Source: CAIYZT01 sp052387855 (GTDB taxonomy: Bacteria; Pseudomonadota; Alphaproteobacteria; Rhodobacterales; Rhodobacteraceae). From it: DNA of 64,000 nucleotides. The notes under the pieces were generated by a model that searched no databases, was not told where the DNA came from, and saw nothing but the letters and a program-made list of their open reading frames with translations. Below are positions 17,234 to 28,396 of this stretch, piece by piece. The stretch is taken from the NCBI GenBank assembly GCA_052387855.1, contig JBQTIT010000018.1:62001-126000 (forward strand), written 5' to 3'. Made by a program: the position numbers and the translations under genes. Position 1 is the first letter of the stretch. The number at the start of each line of letters is the position of its first letter.

Positions 17234-18318
17234 TCATCCTGTTCGGAACTGTCCTGCACGATCCCGCCGCCCACGTTCAGCCGCGTCCCCCCGTCGCGCG
17301 CCACCGCCAGGGTTCGGATCGCCACGTTGAATCGCGCCGCGCCGTCCGGTCCCATCCAGCCGATCGCGCCGCAGTAGATGCCGCGCGGCGCCGGCTCGAT
17401 CTCGCGGATGATCTCCATCGCGCGGATCTTTGGGGCGCCGGTGATCGAGCCGCAAGGGAAAAGCGCGGCCATCAGGTCCGGCAGGCTGGGCGGCCCCGAG
17501 AGCTGGCCCACCACGTTCGAGACCATCTGATGCACCGTCGCATAGGATTCGATGGCGAAAAGCCGGGGCACCTTGACCGAACCGACACGGGCGATGCGGG
17601 CGATGTCGTTGCGCAGCAGATCGACGATCATCAGATTTTCCGCCTGCCCCTTTTCGCTGGCACGCAACTCTTCGGCCAGTTCGGCATCGCGCACCGGGTC
17701 CGGATCGCGCGGGGCCGTGCCCTTCATCGGCCGCGCCTCGATCCGGCCGGCGCTGTCGAGCGACACGAACAGCTCGGGACTGCGCGAGACCAGCACCTCC
17801 TCAAGCCCCAGATCGACAAAGGCGCCGTGGCCGACCGGCTGACGGGCCCTGAGCGCGCCGTAAAGCCCCAGCGGCGTGCCCGCGACCAGCCGGGCGCGCA
17901 TCGGAAAGGTCAGGTTGATCTGATAGCAGTCGCCGGCGCCGATGTAGTCCTTGACGCGCCGAAAGGCGGCGCCATAGGCCGCACGGCTGATCGCCGGTTC
18001 GGGCGCGGTCAGGCGCACCTCGGCCGCCCCGGCGCGGGCAAGGGCCAGCGCCGGGGCGGCCGGGCGCGGCGGGCCAAAGACGCCAAAGGCCAAAAGCGGG
18101 CCCGGCCGCGGGTCTGGCATCAGCGCCGCCAGACGCGGCTCAAGCGCATAGCCGGCTTCGTAGGACAGGGCGCCGGCGATGAAATGCCCCTCGGCGCGGG
18201 CCCGCTCAAGCTGCGCAAGCGCCGGGGCAACCTCGTCCGCCCGGTGCGCGACCACGGTGGTCACGGGCGCATCGAACAGCGCCGCCACACCATCCGGTCC
18301 GTCTTCCAGCAGGATCAA
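17170..18318 (-). CDS. pabB: aminodeoxychorismate synthase component I (PabB)
   Basis: A 382-residue chorismate-binding enzyme with GDCYQINLTFPM, SRSPELFVS, RPMKGTAPRDPDP, NLMIVDLLRNDIARI and FPCGSITGAPKIRAMEIIREIE, the active-site blocks shared with TrpE. The PIKGT-type motif (RPMKGT), with lysine, marks PabB rather than TrpE. It converts chorismate plus ammonia to aminodeoxychorismate for folate synthesis. It runs directly into pabC. The gene diverges from carB across a 182-nt gap. Confidence 0.92.
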   Translation of the reverse strand: MILLEDGPDGVAALFDAPVTTVVAHRADEVAPALAQLERARAEGHFIAGALSYEAGYALEPRLAALMPDPRPGPLLAFGVFGPPRPAAPALALARAGAAEVRLTAPEPAISRAAYGAAFRRVKDYIGAGDCYQINLTFPMRARLVAGTPLGLYGALRARQPVGHGAFVDLGLEEVLVSRSPELFVSLDSAGRIEARPMKGTAPRDPDPVRDAELAEELRASEKGQAENLMIVDLLRNDIARIARVGSVKVPRLFAIESYATVHQMVSNVVGQLSGPPSLPDLMAALFPCGSITGAPKIRAMEIIREIEPAPRGIYCGAIGWMGPDGAARFNVAIRTLAVARDGGTRLNVGGGIVQDSSEQDEWEEALWKARYAGGLAPRVSG

Positions 18319-18439
18319 TGCGCCCCCCTTTGCCGGGCCCCGGGCCCGCCCACGGCACAGCTTTAGGCACTGGACCGGTCCCTGACAATCCGCGATCCTG
18401 CGCCCCGAAAGCCGCCTGTGCCGGGCGCCCCGAATCCGC

Positions 18440-18467
18440 TTGCACCTCGCTCGGGCGTGGCTATAAC
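18440..18467 (+). promoter_or_regulatory. sigma70-type promoter for carB
   Basis: TTGCAC and TATAAC are separated by 16 nt in the pabB-carB divergent gap, 34 nt upstream of the carB start codon. Good match to the housekeeping consensus; unproven. Confidence 0.6.
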
Positions 18468-18500
18468 CCGCGAAGTTTTGCGCGGATGACGGGGGCTGGC

Positions 18501-21826
<3,326 letters not shown>

Positions 21827-21827
<1 letters not shown>

Positions 21828-21934
21828 GGGACGGCGGCGCGCAGCGTCGCGAAAACGCTCCGGTGGAGCGTTTTCAGTCCCGAACGCCCGCGCAAGCCTG
21901 CGCGGGCCGGCCAGGGACGGCGGCGCGCAGCGTC
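21827..21934. repeat. 22-bp direct repeat bracketing two hairpins after carB
   Basis: The 22-bp sequence beginning AGGGACGGCGGCGCGCAGC occurs exactly at 21827-21848 and 21913-21934. The first copy starts inside the carB stop codon. Between the copies lie the terminator-like hairpin (21851-21875) and CCCGCGCA / TGCGCGGG (21887-21906). The arrangement looks like a duplicated end of a small inserted element. Confidence 0.6.
21851..21875. terminator. strong hairpin after carB, likely terminator
   Basis: GAAAACGCTCC / GGAGCGTTTTC form a perfect 11-bp stem with a 3-nt loop, 24 nt past the carB stop. The stem ends in TTTTC on either strand, so it could work in both directions. Confidence 0.65.
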
Positions 21935-22505
21935 TTTCCTGTTTTGCCCGACTTTGGCCGTGGCTTTCGCCGAGGTCATGCGATGGTCCATCTGCATCCC
22001 CGGCCGAGGGCCCCAAAGGCCCTCGGCCAGCGCCCGCCCCCCCCAGGGAGGGCGCTCCACGCCCTCCAGGTCGGGCGCTGGCCTCTGACAGCTACGCGGA
22101 ACCGGTTTACCTTCACCGTTCCCACACGGGCGGGAAAACGCAGTGCGTTTTCCTTTTCGCCCGACTTTGACCGAGGCTTTCGCCGAGGTCATGCGAAGGC
22201 CCGTCAACATCCCCGGCCGAGGGCCCCAAAGGCCCTCGGCCAGCGCCCGACCCGCCCCCGGCGGGCGCGGGCCTTTGACCTCTACGCTGAACCAGTGTAC
22301 CGGACAGGTTCCCACACGGGCGGGAAAACGCAGTGCGTTTTCCTTTTCGCCCGACTTTGACTGAGGCCCCCGCCGAGGTCATGCGATGCCGCTTGCCCCA
22401 TCCCCGGCCTTCCCCCGGCCGGCGCTGGCCTCTGATGTAAGGGCGGAACGGGTCTACCCGCCACCGTCCCCACAACGGTCCGGGAAACGCCGCGCGCTTC
22501 CTGAT
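21935..22505. repeat. interspersed hairpin repeat, locus B (two full and partial units)
   Basis: A gene-free block between carB and hemN made of units about 190 bp long. The 53 bp at 22118-22170 are identical to 22308-22360 (GTTCCCACACGGGCGGG, then hairpin GAAAACGC-AGT-GCGTTTTC, then CTTTTCGCCCGACTTTGA). Each unit continues with CGCCGAGGTCATGCGA and, in two of them, CCGAGGGCC / GGCCCTCGG (22004-22026 and 22217-22239). A partial unit at the left and a decayed one at the right (from about 22440) flank them. It is the reverse-orientation counterpart of locus A. Confidence 0.85.
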
Positions 22506-22512
22506 CCCCCCT

Positions 22513-22526
22513 TTGATCTGCCTCAA
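22513..22526. promoter_or_regulatory. Fnr-type box upstream of hemN
   Basis: TTGAT-CTGC-CTCAA matches the Fnr consensus TTGAT-N4-ATCAA at 9 of 10 arm positions and lies 34 bp before the hemN start. Fnr-type control of hemN is established in Rhodobacter relatives. It abuts the repeat block. Confidence 0.7.
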
Positions 22527-22560
22527 GGCCATCCCCCGCCGCGCCGTGCCACAAGGCGCC

Positions 22561-23916
22561 ATGACCCAGATCGACCGCCTCCGCGCCCTTGGCCTTTTTG
22601 ACGCCCGTGTGCCGCGCTACACCAGTTACCCCACCGCCCCGGTGTTCAGCACCCACACCGGCGCGGCGTTTCAGGCCGCCTGCCTGCGCGCCCTGCCGCC
22701 GGATGAGCCGGTCTCGGTCTATGTCCACATCCCGTTCTGCGAGCGGCTGTGCTGGTTCTGCGCCTGCCGCACGCAGGGCACCGCCACCCTCGCCCCGGTC
22801 GAGGCCTACCTGGACAGTCTTGAGCGCGAACTGGCGCTGCTGGCCGCCCATCTGCCGACCGGCGTCCGGATGGCGCGCCTGCACTGGGGCGGCGGGACGC
22901 CCACGATCCTGCCGCCGGCGCTGATCCGCCGGCTGGCGGCGGCGATCAAGGCGGTGATCCCGCCGGCCGATGCCTTTGAATTCTCGGTCGAGATCGACCC
23001 GATGCTGGTGGACGGGCACAAGATCGCGTCGCTGCGCGAGGCCGGGATGACCCGCGCCAGCATCGGCATCCAGGACTTTGCCGATGAGGTGCAGCAGGCC
23101 ATCGGCCGCAAGCAACCCTTCGAGGCGACCGCCCGCGTGGCCGCGATGCTGCGGGCGGCCGGGGTCGGCTCGCTCAACGCCGATCTGGTCTATGGCCTGC
23201 CGCACCAGACGCCGGCGCGGATCGCGGATTCGGTGGACAAGGTGCTGTCACTGCGGCCGGACCGGGTCGCGCTGTTCGGCTATGCGCATGTGCCCTGGAT
23301 GGCCAAGCGGCAAAAGCTGATCGACGAGGCGGCCCTGCCGGGAGATGCCGAGCGCTACGGCCTGGCCACCCTTGCGGCCGGGATGTTCACGCAGGCAGGA
23401 TACCGCGCGATCGGCATCGACCATTTCGCCCTGCCGCAGGACAGCCTGGCGCGGGCGGCCGAAACGGGCGGGCTCAGGCGCAACTTTCAGGGCTACACCG
23501 ACGATGCCGCGCCAAGTCTTCTGGGCCTTGGCGCCTCGTCGATCTCGCGATTCCCGGCCGGTTATGTGCAGAACGCCGCCGCAACGCCGGCCTATCTGGC
23601 CGCGATTGCCGAGGGGCGGCTGGCCGGCAGCCGGGGCCATGAGCTGAGCGCCGATGACCACCTGCGCGCCCGCGCCATCGAGATGCTGCTGTGCGACTTT
23701 GCGCTGGACCTGCCTGCCCTGCGCGCGCGCTTTGGCGGCGCGGCCGAGGCGCTGCTGCCGACCCTGCGGCAGATCGGGGACGACTTCGGCGATCTCGTCA
23801 CTTTGGGCGCGGCCGGACTGGCACTTTCGCCGCCGGGGCGCCCGCTTGCCCGCATCATCGCCCAGCGCCTTGACGCCCATTCGGGCATCGAGGCGCGCTA
23901 TTCCCGGGCGTCCTGA
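22561..23916 (+). CDS. hemN: oxygen-independent coproporphyrinogen III oxidase (HemN)
   Basis: A 451-residue radical-SAM enzyme that decarboxylates coproporphyrinogen III to protoporphyrinogen IX without oxygen, in the cytoplasm. HIPFCERLCWFCACR supplies the CxxxCxxC cluster ligands Cys60, Cys64 and Cys67. PRYTSYPTAPVF at the N-terminus and the C-terminal HemN domain indicate true HemN rather than HemW. The start was chosen at MTQIDRLRALG, with AAGG 8 nt upstream; the extra upstream codons run through the Fnr box. It is convergent with gckA. Confidence 0.94.
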   Translation: MTQIDRLRALGLFDARVPRYTSYPTAPVFSTHTGAAFQAACLRALPPDEPVSVYVHIPFCERLCWFCACRTQGTATLAPVEAYLDSLERELALLAAHLPTGVRMARLHWGGGTPTILPPALIRRLAAAIKAVIPPADAFEFSVEIDPMLVDGHKIASLREAGMTRASIGIQDFADEVQQAIGRKQPFEATARVAAMLRAAGVGSLNADLVYGLPHQTPARIADSVDKVLSLRPDRVALFGYAHVPWMAKRQKLIDEAALPGDAERYGLATLAAGMFTQAGYRAIGIDHFALPQDSLARAAETGGLRRNFQGYTDDAAPSLLGLGASSISRFPAGYVQNAAATPAYLAAIAEGRLAGSRGHELSADDHLRARAIEMLLCDFALDLPALRARFGGAAEALLPTLRQIGDDFGDLVTLGAAGLALSPPGRPLARIIAQRLDAHSGIEARYSRAS

Positions 23917-23925
23917 GCCCCCGCG

Positions 23926-25188
23926 TCAGGCCAGAAGCAGCACCTGCACATCCGCCACATTGGTGCCCGTGGCGCCGGTGACCAGCAGATCGCCCGAGGC
24001 GGCCAGCGCGCGGTTGCTGTCGTTGTCGGCCAAAAGCGCGCCGGCATCCAGCCCGGCGGCGGCCATGCGGCCCGGACTGCCCGGATCGACAAGACCGCCC
24101 GCCGCCCTGGTCGGCCCGTCGCGCCCGTCCGTGCCGCCGCTCAGGAAAACCCATTCCCGGCCAAGCCCTTGCGCGCCAAGCGCGACCCGCAAGGCCAGTT
24201 CCTGGTTGCGCCCGCCCAGACCCGTGCCGCGCAGGGTCACGGTGGTCTCGCCGCCAAAGATCAGACATTGCGGCAGGCCGGCCGGCGCCTGACGGGCGCT
24301 GGCCAGAATACGCTCCGCCGCCGCGCCGACATCGCCGGTCAGCGCATCATCGACGATGCGCGCCTGCCAGCCGGCGGCGACGGCGGCATCCCGCATCGCC
24401 TCAAGGCTCTGGCGGTTGCTGCCGACAAGGTGGTTCTGCGCGACCGGCGGCACGGCCTGGCCCGGCGGATCGCGCGACAGCGCCGCGCGGGCGGCGGGCG
24501 GCAGAGCCGGCCAGACCCCCGCCGCCTGCAAGACCGCCCGCGCCTCGGCCGGCCCGCCGATGGGGCCCACGGTCGGCCCGCTGGCGATGACGCGCAGATC
24601 GTCGCCGATCACGTCCGACATGATGTAGGCGCTGACCTGCGCCGGGGCCGCCAGGCGAAGGAACCCGCCGCCCTTGAGCCGCGAGAGGTTCTGGCGAACC
24701 AGGTTCATCTCGGTGATGCCAAGGCCATGCGACAGCAAGAGCCGGCTCACCGCGATCTTGTCCGCCAGGCTCACCCCGTCAACCGGCGCCGGCATCAGCG
24801 CCGAGGCCCCGCCCGAGATCAGCGCAATGACCTGGTCCCCGGCCCTTGCCGCCGCCAGGGCCCGCATCACCGCCCGCGCCGCCTGCTCGCCCCGGGCGTC
24901 GGGCACGGGATGGCCGGCGCCATAAACCGCGGCACCCGGAATTTCGGCGTGATTCTCGTCGTTTGTGACCGCAATCGCCTCGGCACCGGGCAAGAGCGGC
25001 AGGGCCGCGCGCAGCATCGGCACCGCCGCCTTGCCGGCGGCGATCACCAGCCAGCGCCCGCCGGGCGCGGGGGCGGGAAAGGGCGCTTGCGCCAGCGCGC
25101 GGCGCAGGGCCAGCGCCGGGTCGGCGGCCCGCACCGCCGCGTCGAACAGCCCGCGCGCCACCGCCCGCAGGGTGCCGGCCCCGTCCAC
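23926..25188 (-). CDS. gckA: glycerate 2-kinase (GckA type)
   Basis: A 420-residue protein of the MOFRL/DUF4147 glycerate kinase family: WLVIAAGKAAVPML near the N-terminus, LISGGASALMPAP, SHGLGITEMNLVRQNLSRLKGGG, and C-terminal GLGGRNQELAL and SGGTDGRDGPT. In the serine cycle it phosphorylates D-glycerate to 2-phosphoglycerate. A GTG start 2 nt downstream of the mcl stop was chosen because homology begins there and the length then fits the family; the frame stays open far upstream but unrelated. It is translationally close to mcl in one operon. Confidence 0.87.
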   Translation of the reverse strand: MDGAGTLRAVARGLFDAAVRAADPALALRRALAQAPFPAPAPGGRWLVIAAGKAAVPMLRAALPLLPGAEAIAVTNDENHAEIPGAAVYGAGHPVPDARGEQAARAVMRALAAARAGDQVIALISGGASALMPAPVDGVSLADKIAVSRLLLSHGLGITEMNLVRQNLSRLKGGGFLRLAAPAQVSAYIMSDVIGDDLRVIASGPTVGPIGGPAEARAVLQAAGVWPALPPAARAALSRDPPGQAVPPVAQNHLVGSNRQSLEAMRDAAVAAGWQARIVDDALTGDVGAAAERILASARQAPAGLPQCLIFGGETTVTLRGTGLGGRNQELALRVALGAQGLGREWVFLSGGTDGRDGPTRAAGGLVDPGSPGRMAAAGLDAGALLADNDSNRALAASGDLLVTGATGTNVADVQVLLLA

Positions 25189-25190
25189 CC

Positions 25191-26168
25191 TCAGCCCGCC
25201 GCGATCTGGCGGGCCTTTTCGACCAGCACCTCGGCTTGCCGGATCGAGGCATAGTCGATCAGCCGCCCATCCAGCGACACCGCGCCCTTGCCCTCGGCCG
25301 CCGCGACCGCCATCGCCTCCAGAATGCGCCGGGCGCGGGTCACCTCGGCCTCTGACGGGCTCATCGTCTCGTTCGCCAGCGCGATCTGGCTGGGGTGGAT
25401 CGCCCATTTCCCCTCGCATCCCAGCACGGCCGCCCGCCGCGCGGCATAGCGATATCCGTCGTGGTCCGAGAAATCGCCAAAGGGGCCATCGACCGGCCGC
25501 AGCCCGTTGGCCCGCGCCGCCACCACCATCCGGGCCAGCGCATAGTGCCACATGTCGCCCCAATGCACCTCGCGCGAGCCGTCCTCCAGCTTGTCGGTCA
25601 GCACCGCGTAATCGGGGTTCACCCCGCCGATCACCGTGGTCCGCGCCCGGGTCGAGGCGGCATAGTCTGCAACCCCAAAGTGTAAGGACTCGTTGCGTTT
25701 CGAAGCCGCCGCGATGGCCGAGACGTTCTGCATTCCCAGCGCGGTCTCGATGATGTGCTCAAACCCGATGCGCTTTTTGTAGCCCTTGGCCGCCTCGATC
25801 TGGGTGACCATCATGTCGACCGCATAGACGTCTGCGGCGGTGCCGACCTTGGGGACCATGATCAGGTCCAGCCGCTCGCCAGCCTGTTCCACGACGTCGA
25901 CGACATCGCGGTACATGTAGTGTGTGTCGAGCCCGTTGATTCGCACCGACATGGTTTTCTTGCCCCAGTCGATCTCGTTCAGGGCCTTGATGATGTTGCG
26001 CCGGGCCTGCGCCTTGTCGTCGGGCGCGACCGCGTCCTCAAGGTCGAGGAAGATGACATCCGCCTCTGATTTCGCTGCCTTTTCAAACATTTGCGGGGCG
26101 CTTCCGGGCACGGCCAATTCGCTGCGGTTCAGCCTTGCGGGGGCCTGTTCGATGATGTGAAAGCTCAT
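25191..26168 (-). CDS. mcl1: L-malyl-CoA / beta-methylmalyl-CoA lyase
   Basis: A 325-residue CitE-like TIM-barrel lyase: RSELAVPGSAPQMFEKA, IFLDLEDAVAPDDK (Mg2+-binding acidic residues), MVPKVGTAADV, RIGFEHIIETALGM, and GKWAIHPSQI. It splits malyl-CoA to acetyl-CoA and glyoxylate. Length and motifs match Mcl1 of Rhodobacter. The start at MSFHIIEQAP is preceded by AGGA. With mtkAB on the opposite strand it closes the malate-to-glyoxylate step of the serine cycle. It could alternatively serve the ethylmalonyl-CoA pathway or 3-hydroxypropionate-type reactions. Confidence 0.92.
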   Translation of the reverse strand: MSFHIIEQAPARLNRSELAVPGSAPQMFEKAAKSEADVIFLDLEDAVAPDDKAQARRNIIKALNEIDWGKKTMSVRINGLDTHYMYRDVVDVVEQAGERLDLIMVPKVGTAADVYAVDMMVTQIEAAKGYKKRIGFEHIIETALGMQNVSAIAAASKRNESLHFGVADYAASTRARTTVIGGVNPDYAVLTDKLEDGSREVHWGDMWHYALARMVVAARANGLRPVDGPFGDFSDHDGYRYAARRAAVLGCEGKWAIHPSQIALANETMSPSEAEVTRARRILEAMAVAAAEGKGAVSLDGRLIDYASIRQAEVLVEKARQIAAG

Positions 26169-26208
26169 GGCGCTGATCCTGTGTTGGGGGTGAGGCGATG
26201 GGCGGCAG

Positions 26209-26237
26209 AAATGCTGAGAAATTTTCTTTCGTGTCAA
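26209..26237 (-). promoter_or_regulatory. possible promoter for mcl-gckA
   Basis: An AT-rich island sits in the 119-nt gap between the regulator and mcl. On the minus strand a perfect TTGACA (26232-26237) is followed 17 nt later by CATTTC, a poor -10. A separate mcl-gckA promoter is plausible but weakly supported. Confidence 0.3.
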
Positions 26238-26287
26238 GCAGGTATTTTTTGCATTTCGTACCCCCGGGGAGCGGCCGGGCATCGGCC

Positions 26288-26950
26288 TCAGCCGGCGGTC
26301 GCGGCGCCCTTGGCCGCGTAGTAGCGCGCGATCGCCTTGGTACGGTTGTTGACCCCCAGCTTTTCGAAAAGGTTGGACAGGTGGAACTTCACGGTGTTTT
26401 CCGAAATCGCCAGCCCTTGCGCCAGCTCGCGGTTGGTCTGCCCCTTGGCCAGCCCTTCAAGAAGGCCACGCTCGCGCCGGGTGAGCTGCTGCATGGGGTC
26501 GCTCTGCAACCCACGGATGTCAAGAAACGGAAACACCATCTGCCCGTTCGCGGCGGCAAGACAGACCTCCAGCAGCCGCTCGACCGGGTCACTCTGCCCG
26601 ACAAAGGCGGCGGCGCCGGCGACCATCGCCAGACGCGGCAGATCGCCCTGCGCGCTTTCTCCGTAGACCACGAGCCGTGGCGCCTGGGTTTGCTCGCGCA
26701 GCACCTCGGCCAGTCTTTGCCCGCCCAGTGCCGGCAGCGCCCAGTCGATCACACCGACATCGACCGCGACGCGCATCACCGCCCCCAGAAACCCCTCGGC
26801 GCTGGACGAGGTGGTGACGAGCGAGAATCTGGGGTCGCGGTCAAAGACCTCGGCCATGGCGCCCAGCACCAGCGGATTGCCTAGGCCCAGCGCGATCTTG
26901 ACCTGCCCCTGCGTTGCACGAAGTGCCTGCATTTGTTGCCTTTTCGTCAA
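26288..26950 (-). CDS. LuxR/NarL-type response regulator with a degenerate receiver domain
   Basis: A 220-residue protein with an N-terminal receiver-like domain (about 16-130) and a C-terminal LuxR HTH (LTRRERGLLEGLAKGQTNRE, 156-175; NTVKFHLSNLFEKLGV, 185-200). Asp69 in VIDWALP sits where phosphorylation normally occurs. The acidic pair usually found at the end of beta1 is absent (IALGLGNP), and the conserved lysine region reads FVGQSD. Phosphorylation-independent signalling, perhaps by a metabolite, is therefore likely. No histidine kinase is nearby. It diverges from sgaA, and a palindrome lies in the gap, so it probably controls the serine-cycle genes on both sides. Confidence 0.82.
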   Translation of the reverse strand: MTKRQQMQALRATQGQVKIALGLGNPLVLGAMAEVFDRDPRFSLVTTSSSAEGFLGAVMRVAVDVGVIDWALPALGGQRLAEVLREQTQAPRLVVYGESAQGDLPRLAMVAGAAAFVGQSDPVERLLEVCLAAANGQMVFPFLDIRGLQSDPMQQLTRRERGLLEGLAKGQTNRELAQGLAISENTVKFHLSNLFEKLGVNNRTKAIARYYAAKGAATAG

Positions 26951-26984
26951 TTACCTACCCGTAAGTGCTGGCCATGACTCCGTA

Positions 26985-27028
26985 TACCACGGTATTCCAG
27001 CCAGAATGGGTGGTAATTTCCCTATACT
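26985..27028 (+). promoter_or_regulatory. imperfect palindrome and -10 box, probable activated sgaA promoter
   Basis: A 31-bp imperfect inverted repeat has outer arms TACCAC (26985) and GTGGTA (ending 27015) and inner arms ATTC / GAAT. Eight bases later comes TATACT (27023-27028), a good -10. No -35 hexamer is present at the right distance; the palindrome occupies that place. This is the layout of an activator-dependent promoter, and the adjacent LuxR-type regulator is the obvious candidate. Confidence 0.55.
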
Positions 27029-27136
27029 ATTAGATGCCTGAAAGCAGGAGTAAGGCAGGTTGCGGGCCGTGTCAAATCGGGGTTGCATCCAGAAAAGCCG
27101 CCCCTGATGCCGGCCGCGCAGAACGGAAAACCGCAG

Positions 27137-28381
27137 ATGACGATCTTTCCCCGCCTCACCATCCCCCAGACCCTTGCGGCCGGGCCCGGTCCGGGCAACA
27201 CCGACCCCCGGGTTCTGGCCGCCTTTGCCGGGGCCGGCCTGGCCGATCACATGCATCCCGACGTGCTGCGCGGCATGGCCGAGTGCAAGGCGATGCTGCG
27301 CAGCCTCTGGGGCACCGCCAACATCCACACCTACGGCGTCGCCGGCACCGGGTTTTCGGGGCTCGACTGCCTGCTGGGGGCCATCCTGCCGGGGGACCGG
27401 GTGGTGGCTTTCGTCAACGGCACCTTTTCGGGGCTGGACGGTCTGACCATCCGGATGAAGGCCGCAAGCCGCGAAGAGCTGCGCGCCGCGCCGCTGGACC
27501 CGCGTCCGGCCTGCGTGACCATCGTCACCGTGCCGCACGGCCAATCGGTCGGCGCGGCGGTGATCGAGCGCGCCCTGGCCGAGCACAAGCCGAAATGGGC
27601 CTTTATGGCGCACTGGGAAACCGGATCGGGCCGCACCAACGATCTGCGGGGTTTCTCGGACGCCTGCCTGCGCCATGGGGCCCTGGGGCTTGTGGATGCG
27701 GTGTCCTCGCTTGGCATCACGGATTTCTCGATCGACGATTATCCCGGCGTGGTCGGCTGGGCCTCGTGCCCGCAAAAGGGCGTCCTGTGCCTGCCGATGA
27801 CCTATGCGCCGGTCAGCTTCGCGCCCCGCTATGTCGCCGAGGTGGCGGCCGGCGGCTGCCACAGCTATGTGCATCACCCGATCCTTGAGGCGCGGCACTG
27901 GGGCATCGTCGAGGGGCGCGACGTGGCGGCGGGCAGCTATCACCGCACCCATTCGGGCTATGCGGTGGCCGCCTTTCACGAGGCGCTGCGCATCCTTCTG
28001 CAAGAGGGTCTGGCGCGCAAGGCGGCCGATTATGTCCACCACGAGGCCGCCCTGCGCCTGGCGGTTGCGGCGATGGGCTGCTCGGTCACCTCGGACATGC
28101 CGAGCCTTGTCGTGCTTGACCTGCCCGCCCGGCTGGCCGGGCGCGAGCGCGATCTGGTCCAGCGCTGCCGCGCCCGGGGCTTCGGCATCTGGCCGACCCT
28201 GTCCGAGCCGGTGCAGGTGCGCATCGGCATCCTGAACCAGCTTTCCGCCGCCGCCGTCACCGAGATCGCCACCCGCTTCGGGCAGGCGATGCTGGAGATG
28301 GGGGCCGACTTCGACCTGACGCAGGTCATCGGCCTTCTGGAACGGCACTACCGCGCCGACGAGCCGGCCTTGCAACACTGA
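27137..28381 (+). CDS. sgaA: serine-glyoxylate aminotransferase
   Basis: A 414-residue class V PLP aminotransferase (aspartate aminotransferase superfamily). Lys214 in CPQKGVLCLP is the expected Schiff-base lysine, and Asp187 in GLVDAVSSLG contacts the pyridine nitrogen. AAGPGPGNTDPRVL is the usual N-terminal substrate loop. It converts serine and glyoxylate to hydroxypyruvate and glycine. MTIFPRLT was taken as start; in-frame ATGs at 27107 and 27083 are alternatives. It heads the plus-strand serine-cycle operon (sgaA-mtkA-mtkB-hprA). Confidence 0.9.
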   Translation: MTIFPRLTIPQTLAAGPGPGNTDPRVLAAFAGAGLADHMHPDVLRGMAECKAMLRSLWGTANIHTYGVAGTGFSGLDCLLGAILPGDRVVAFVNGTFSGLDGLTIRMKAASREELRAAPLDPRPACVTIVTVPHGQSVGAAVIERALAEHKPKWAFMAHWETGSGRTNDLRGFSDACLRHGALGLVDAVSSLGITDFSIDDYPGVVGWASCPQKGVLCLPMTYAPVSFAPRYVAEVAAGGCHSYVHHPILEARHWGIVEGRDVAAGSYHRTHSGYAVAAFHEALRILLQEGLARKAADYVHHEAALRLAVAAMGCSVTSDMPSLVVLDLPARLAGRERDLVQRCRARGFGIWPTLSEPVQVRIGILNQLSAAAVTEIATRFGQAMLEMGADFDLTQVIGLLERHYRADEPALQH

Positions 28382-28396
28382 ACAGAGGGGAACGCC

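Noticed and set aside
21935..22505. CRISPR array in the repeat block after carB
   Set aside because: Units are about 190 bp with long internal hairpins and only a few copies; there are no short regular repeats with unique spacers and no cas genes.
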